Assembly: GCA_012031335.1 (NCBI GenBank)
Contig: JAAUTT010000255.1
Span: 1-6,611 of the forward strand
From: Bacteroidales bacterium
Lineage (GTDB): Bacteria > Bacteroidota > Bacteroidia > Bacteroidales > JAAUTT01
Length of the DNA: 6,611 bases
Direction: 5' to 3'
Part shown: positions 5,100 through 6,611 of the stretch, one piece after another
How positions within the stretch are numbered: position 1 is the first letter of the stretch
Layout: the number at the start of each line of letters is the position of its first letter
The notes under the pieces: generated by a model
Seen by the model: the letters and a program-made list of their open reading frames with translations, nothing else
The model's database searches: none
Told to the model about the DNA's origin: nothing
Made by a program: the position numbers and the translations under genes

Positions 5100-6611
5100 A
5101 TGTCTAAATACAAAATGCATATCCTGGTTTGTGGTGGAACTGGCTGCAAATCTTCTTCGAGCGATGCTATTGTCGAAAATTTCAAGTCCGAACTGGAACA
5201 CCACAGCCTCGAGGACGATGTTCAGGTAATCATGACTGGTTGCTTTGGTTTCTGCGAACAGGGACCTATAGTGAAAATAATGCCCGACAATACCTTTTAT
5301 GTTAAAGTTACACCTGCTGACACCAGGGAACTTATAGCCGAGCACATTGTTAAGGGACGAAAAGTAAAAAGACTGCTTTACGAAAACCCTGTAGATAAAG
5401 AATCGGTACCCGACTCGAAGCACATGGGCTTTTATCGCAAACAAATACGTGTAGCTCTTCGTAACTGCGGGTTTATCAACCCCGAGAACATCGACGAATA
5501 TATTGCCCGCGATGGTTATAGTGCTTTGGCAAAGGTTTTAGGAGAAATGACACCGCAGCAAGCTATCGACATCATTAAAAAATCGGGCCTTCGTGGCCGC
5601 GGAGGTGGTGGATTTCCTACCGGCCTAAAGTGGGAAATTACTAGTAAAAATGTAGCTGATCAGAAGTATGTGGTTTGTAATGCCGATGAAGGTGACCCTG
5701 GAGCTTTTATGGACCGGTCGGTACTCGAAGGCGACCCACACAGCGTGGTCGAAGCCATGTCTATTTGCGGATACTGTATTGGTGCTACCAAAGGGTTGGT
5801 TTATATCAGAGCCGAATATCCTCTGGCTATCGAACGTTTAAAAATTGCCATTGAACAGGCCCGAAATTATGGCCTGCTTGGCGAAAACATCTTCGGTACT
5901 GGTTTTAATTTCGATATTTCGTTAAGATATGGAGCTGGCGCCTTTGTTTGCGGAGAGGAAACTGCACTGATCCACTCCATGGAAGGTAAACGCGGAGAAC
6001 CTACCGTTAAACCGCCATTCCCAGCCGAATCGGGTTACCTCAAGAAGCCAACTGTGGTGAATAATGTGGAAACTTATGCTAATGTGCCCGTTATCATTAA
6101 TAAGGGTGCGGACTGGTTTGCTTCAATCGGCACAGAAAAATCAAAAGGCACAAAGGTATTTGCCCTTGCCGGAAAAATTAATAATGTTGGATTAATTGAA
6201 GTACCCATGGGTACCACGCTGAAAGAAGTAATTTTTGAAATTGGCGGTGGAATTAAAAATGACAAAAAGTTCAAGGCTGTTCAAACAGGAGGGCCATCAG
6301 GAGGTTGCTTAACCCAAAAGCATCTTGATACACCTATCGACTACGACAACCTTATTGCCAGCGGATCCATGATGGGCTCAGGAGGCATGATTGTAATGGA
6401 CGAAGACGACTGCATGGTATCAGTAGCCCGTTACTATCTCGATTTTACCTGTGACGAATCGTGTGGTAAATGCTCTCCCTGCCGTATCGGAAATATGCGC
6501 CTGAAAGAAATTCTCGATAAAATTATCCAGGGAACGGAACCATGGAAGATATTGACAGACTAAGGAACCTGAGTGCTGTAATTAAAGACACCTCACTTTG
6601 CGGATTGGGAC
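5100..6611 (+). CDS. hydB: HydB/HndC (NuoF-like) NADH-, FMN- and Fe-S-binding hydrogenase subunit (frameshifted near 6536, 3' partial)
   Basis: This is the flavoprotein subunit that exchanges electrons with NAD(P)H in multimeric [FeFe] hydrogenases. Residues 1-~95 are a thioredoxin-like [2Fe-2S] domain with all four cysteines (C11, C16, C48, C52). Residues ~140-330 are the NuoF 51-kDa domain, with the glycine-rich NADH/FMN loop GLRGRGGGGFPTGLKW (163-178), CNADEGDPGAF (193-203) and GAGAFVCGEETAL (278-290). An SLBB-like region follows (~350-400), then the [4Fe-4S] motif SCGKCSPCR (C455, C458, C461). As read, the frame stops at 6561-6563 (487 residues). Adding one G in the GG at 6536-6537 restores GTGTMEDIDRLRNLSAVIKD and the expected fourth ligand in SLCGLG, about 40 residues after C461. 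The frame is then open to the window end. A C-terminal ferredoxin domain is expected downstream. It is preceded by a strong Shine-Dalgarno. Confidence 0.92.

Noticed and set aside
1..6611. tRNA, rRNA, CRISPR, insertion sequence or riboswitch
   Set aside because: No repeat arrays, transposase-like frames, terminal inverted repeats or RNA-gene-like folds were found. Nearly all of the window is coding except 698-868.

Overview
The window looks like part of a chromosome from an anaerobic, fermentative Bacteroidota, most likely of the Bacteroidales/Marinilabiliales type. The reasons are the protein families, the AT-rich spacers, mostly leaderless-looking starts without Shine-Dalgarno sequences, and a partial secreted 'FWxxYN'-ending protein of a kind common in that phylum. 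This taxonomic call is inference from style, not from a marker gene. All genes are on the + strand.

Layout: (1) 2-697 is the C-terminal part of a probable exported protein with an Ig-like segment. (2) 698-868 is an AT-rich intergenic region with a weak inverted repeat and a weak promoter candidate. (3) 869-4653 is a tightly packed accessory block: DRTGG protein, RsbW-like ATPase, ferredoxin/[FeFe]-hydrogenase-like iron-sulfur protein, second DRTGG protein, PHP-domain phosphoesterase and a second GHKL ATPase. Several of these overlap by 1-4 bases. (4) 4688-6611 encodes electron-transfer subunits of a multimeric, NAD-linked (probably electron-bifurcating) [FeFe] hydrogenase: an HndB-like thioredoxin-fold ferredoxin and a HydB/HndC/NuoF-like flavoprotein that runs off the window end. 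The catalytic subunit HydA/HndD is not in the window and is expected just downstream.

Working model: the last two proteins carry electrons between NADH, FMN and iron-sulfur clusters for the hydrogenase. The upstream block resembles a regulatory or redox-sensing module. It has two nucleotide-binding GHKL ATPases, two DRTGG putative ligand-binding proteins and a protein that keeps the four cubane-ligand cysteines of an H-cluster domain but has lost a proton-relay cysteine. This kind of neighbourhood is known beside trimeric [FeFe] hydrogenases, but its job is not established to my knowledge.

The most concrete observations concern reading frames. The HndB-like gene and the HydB gene each carry a clear single-base frameshift (near 4705 and near 6536). 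The second DRTGG gene probably has a third, in a T6 run at 3354-3359. All three are homopolymer-length changes, which points to assembly or sequencing error, with real decay as the alternative. A NuoE/HydC subunit, usually encoded near HydB, is absent: only 34 bases separate the second ATPase from the HndB-like gene.
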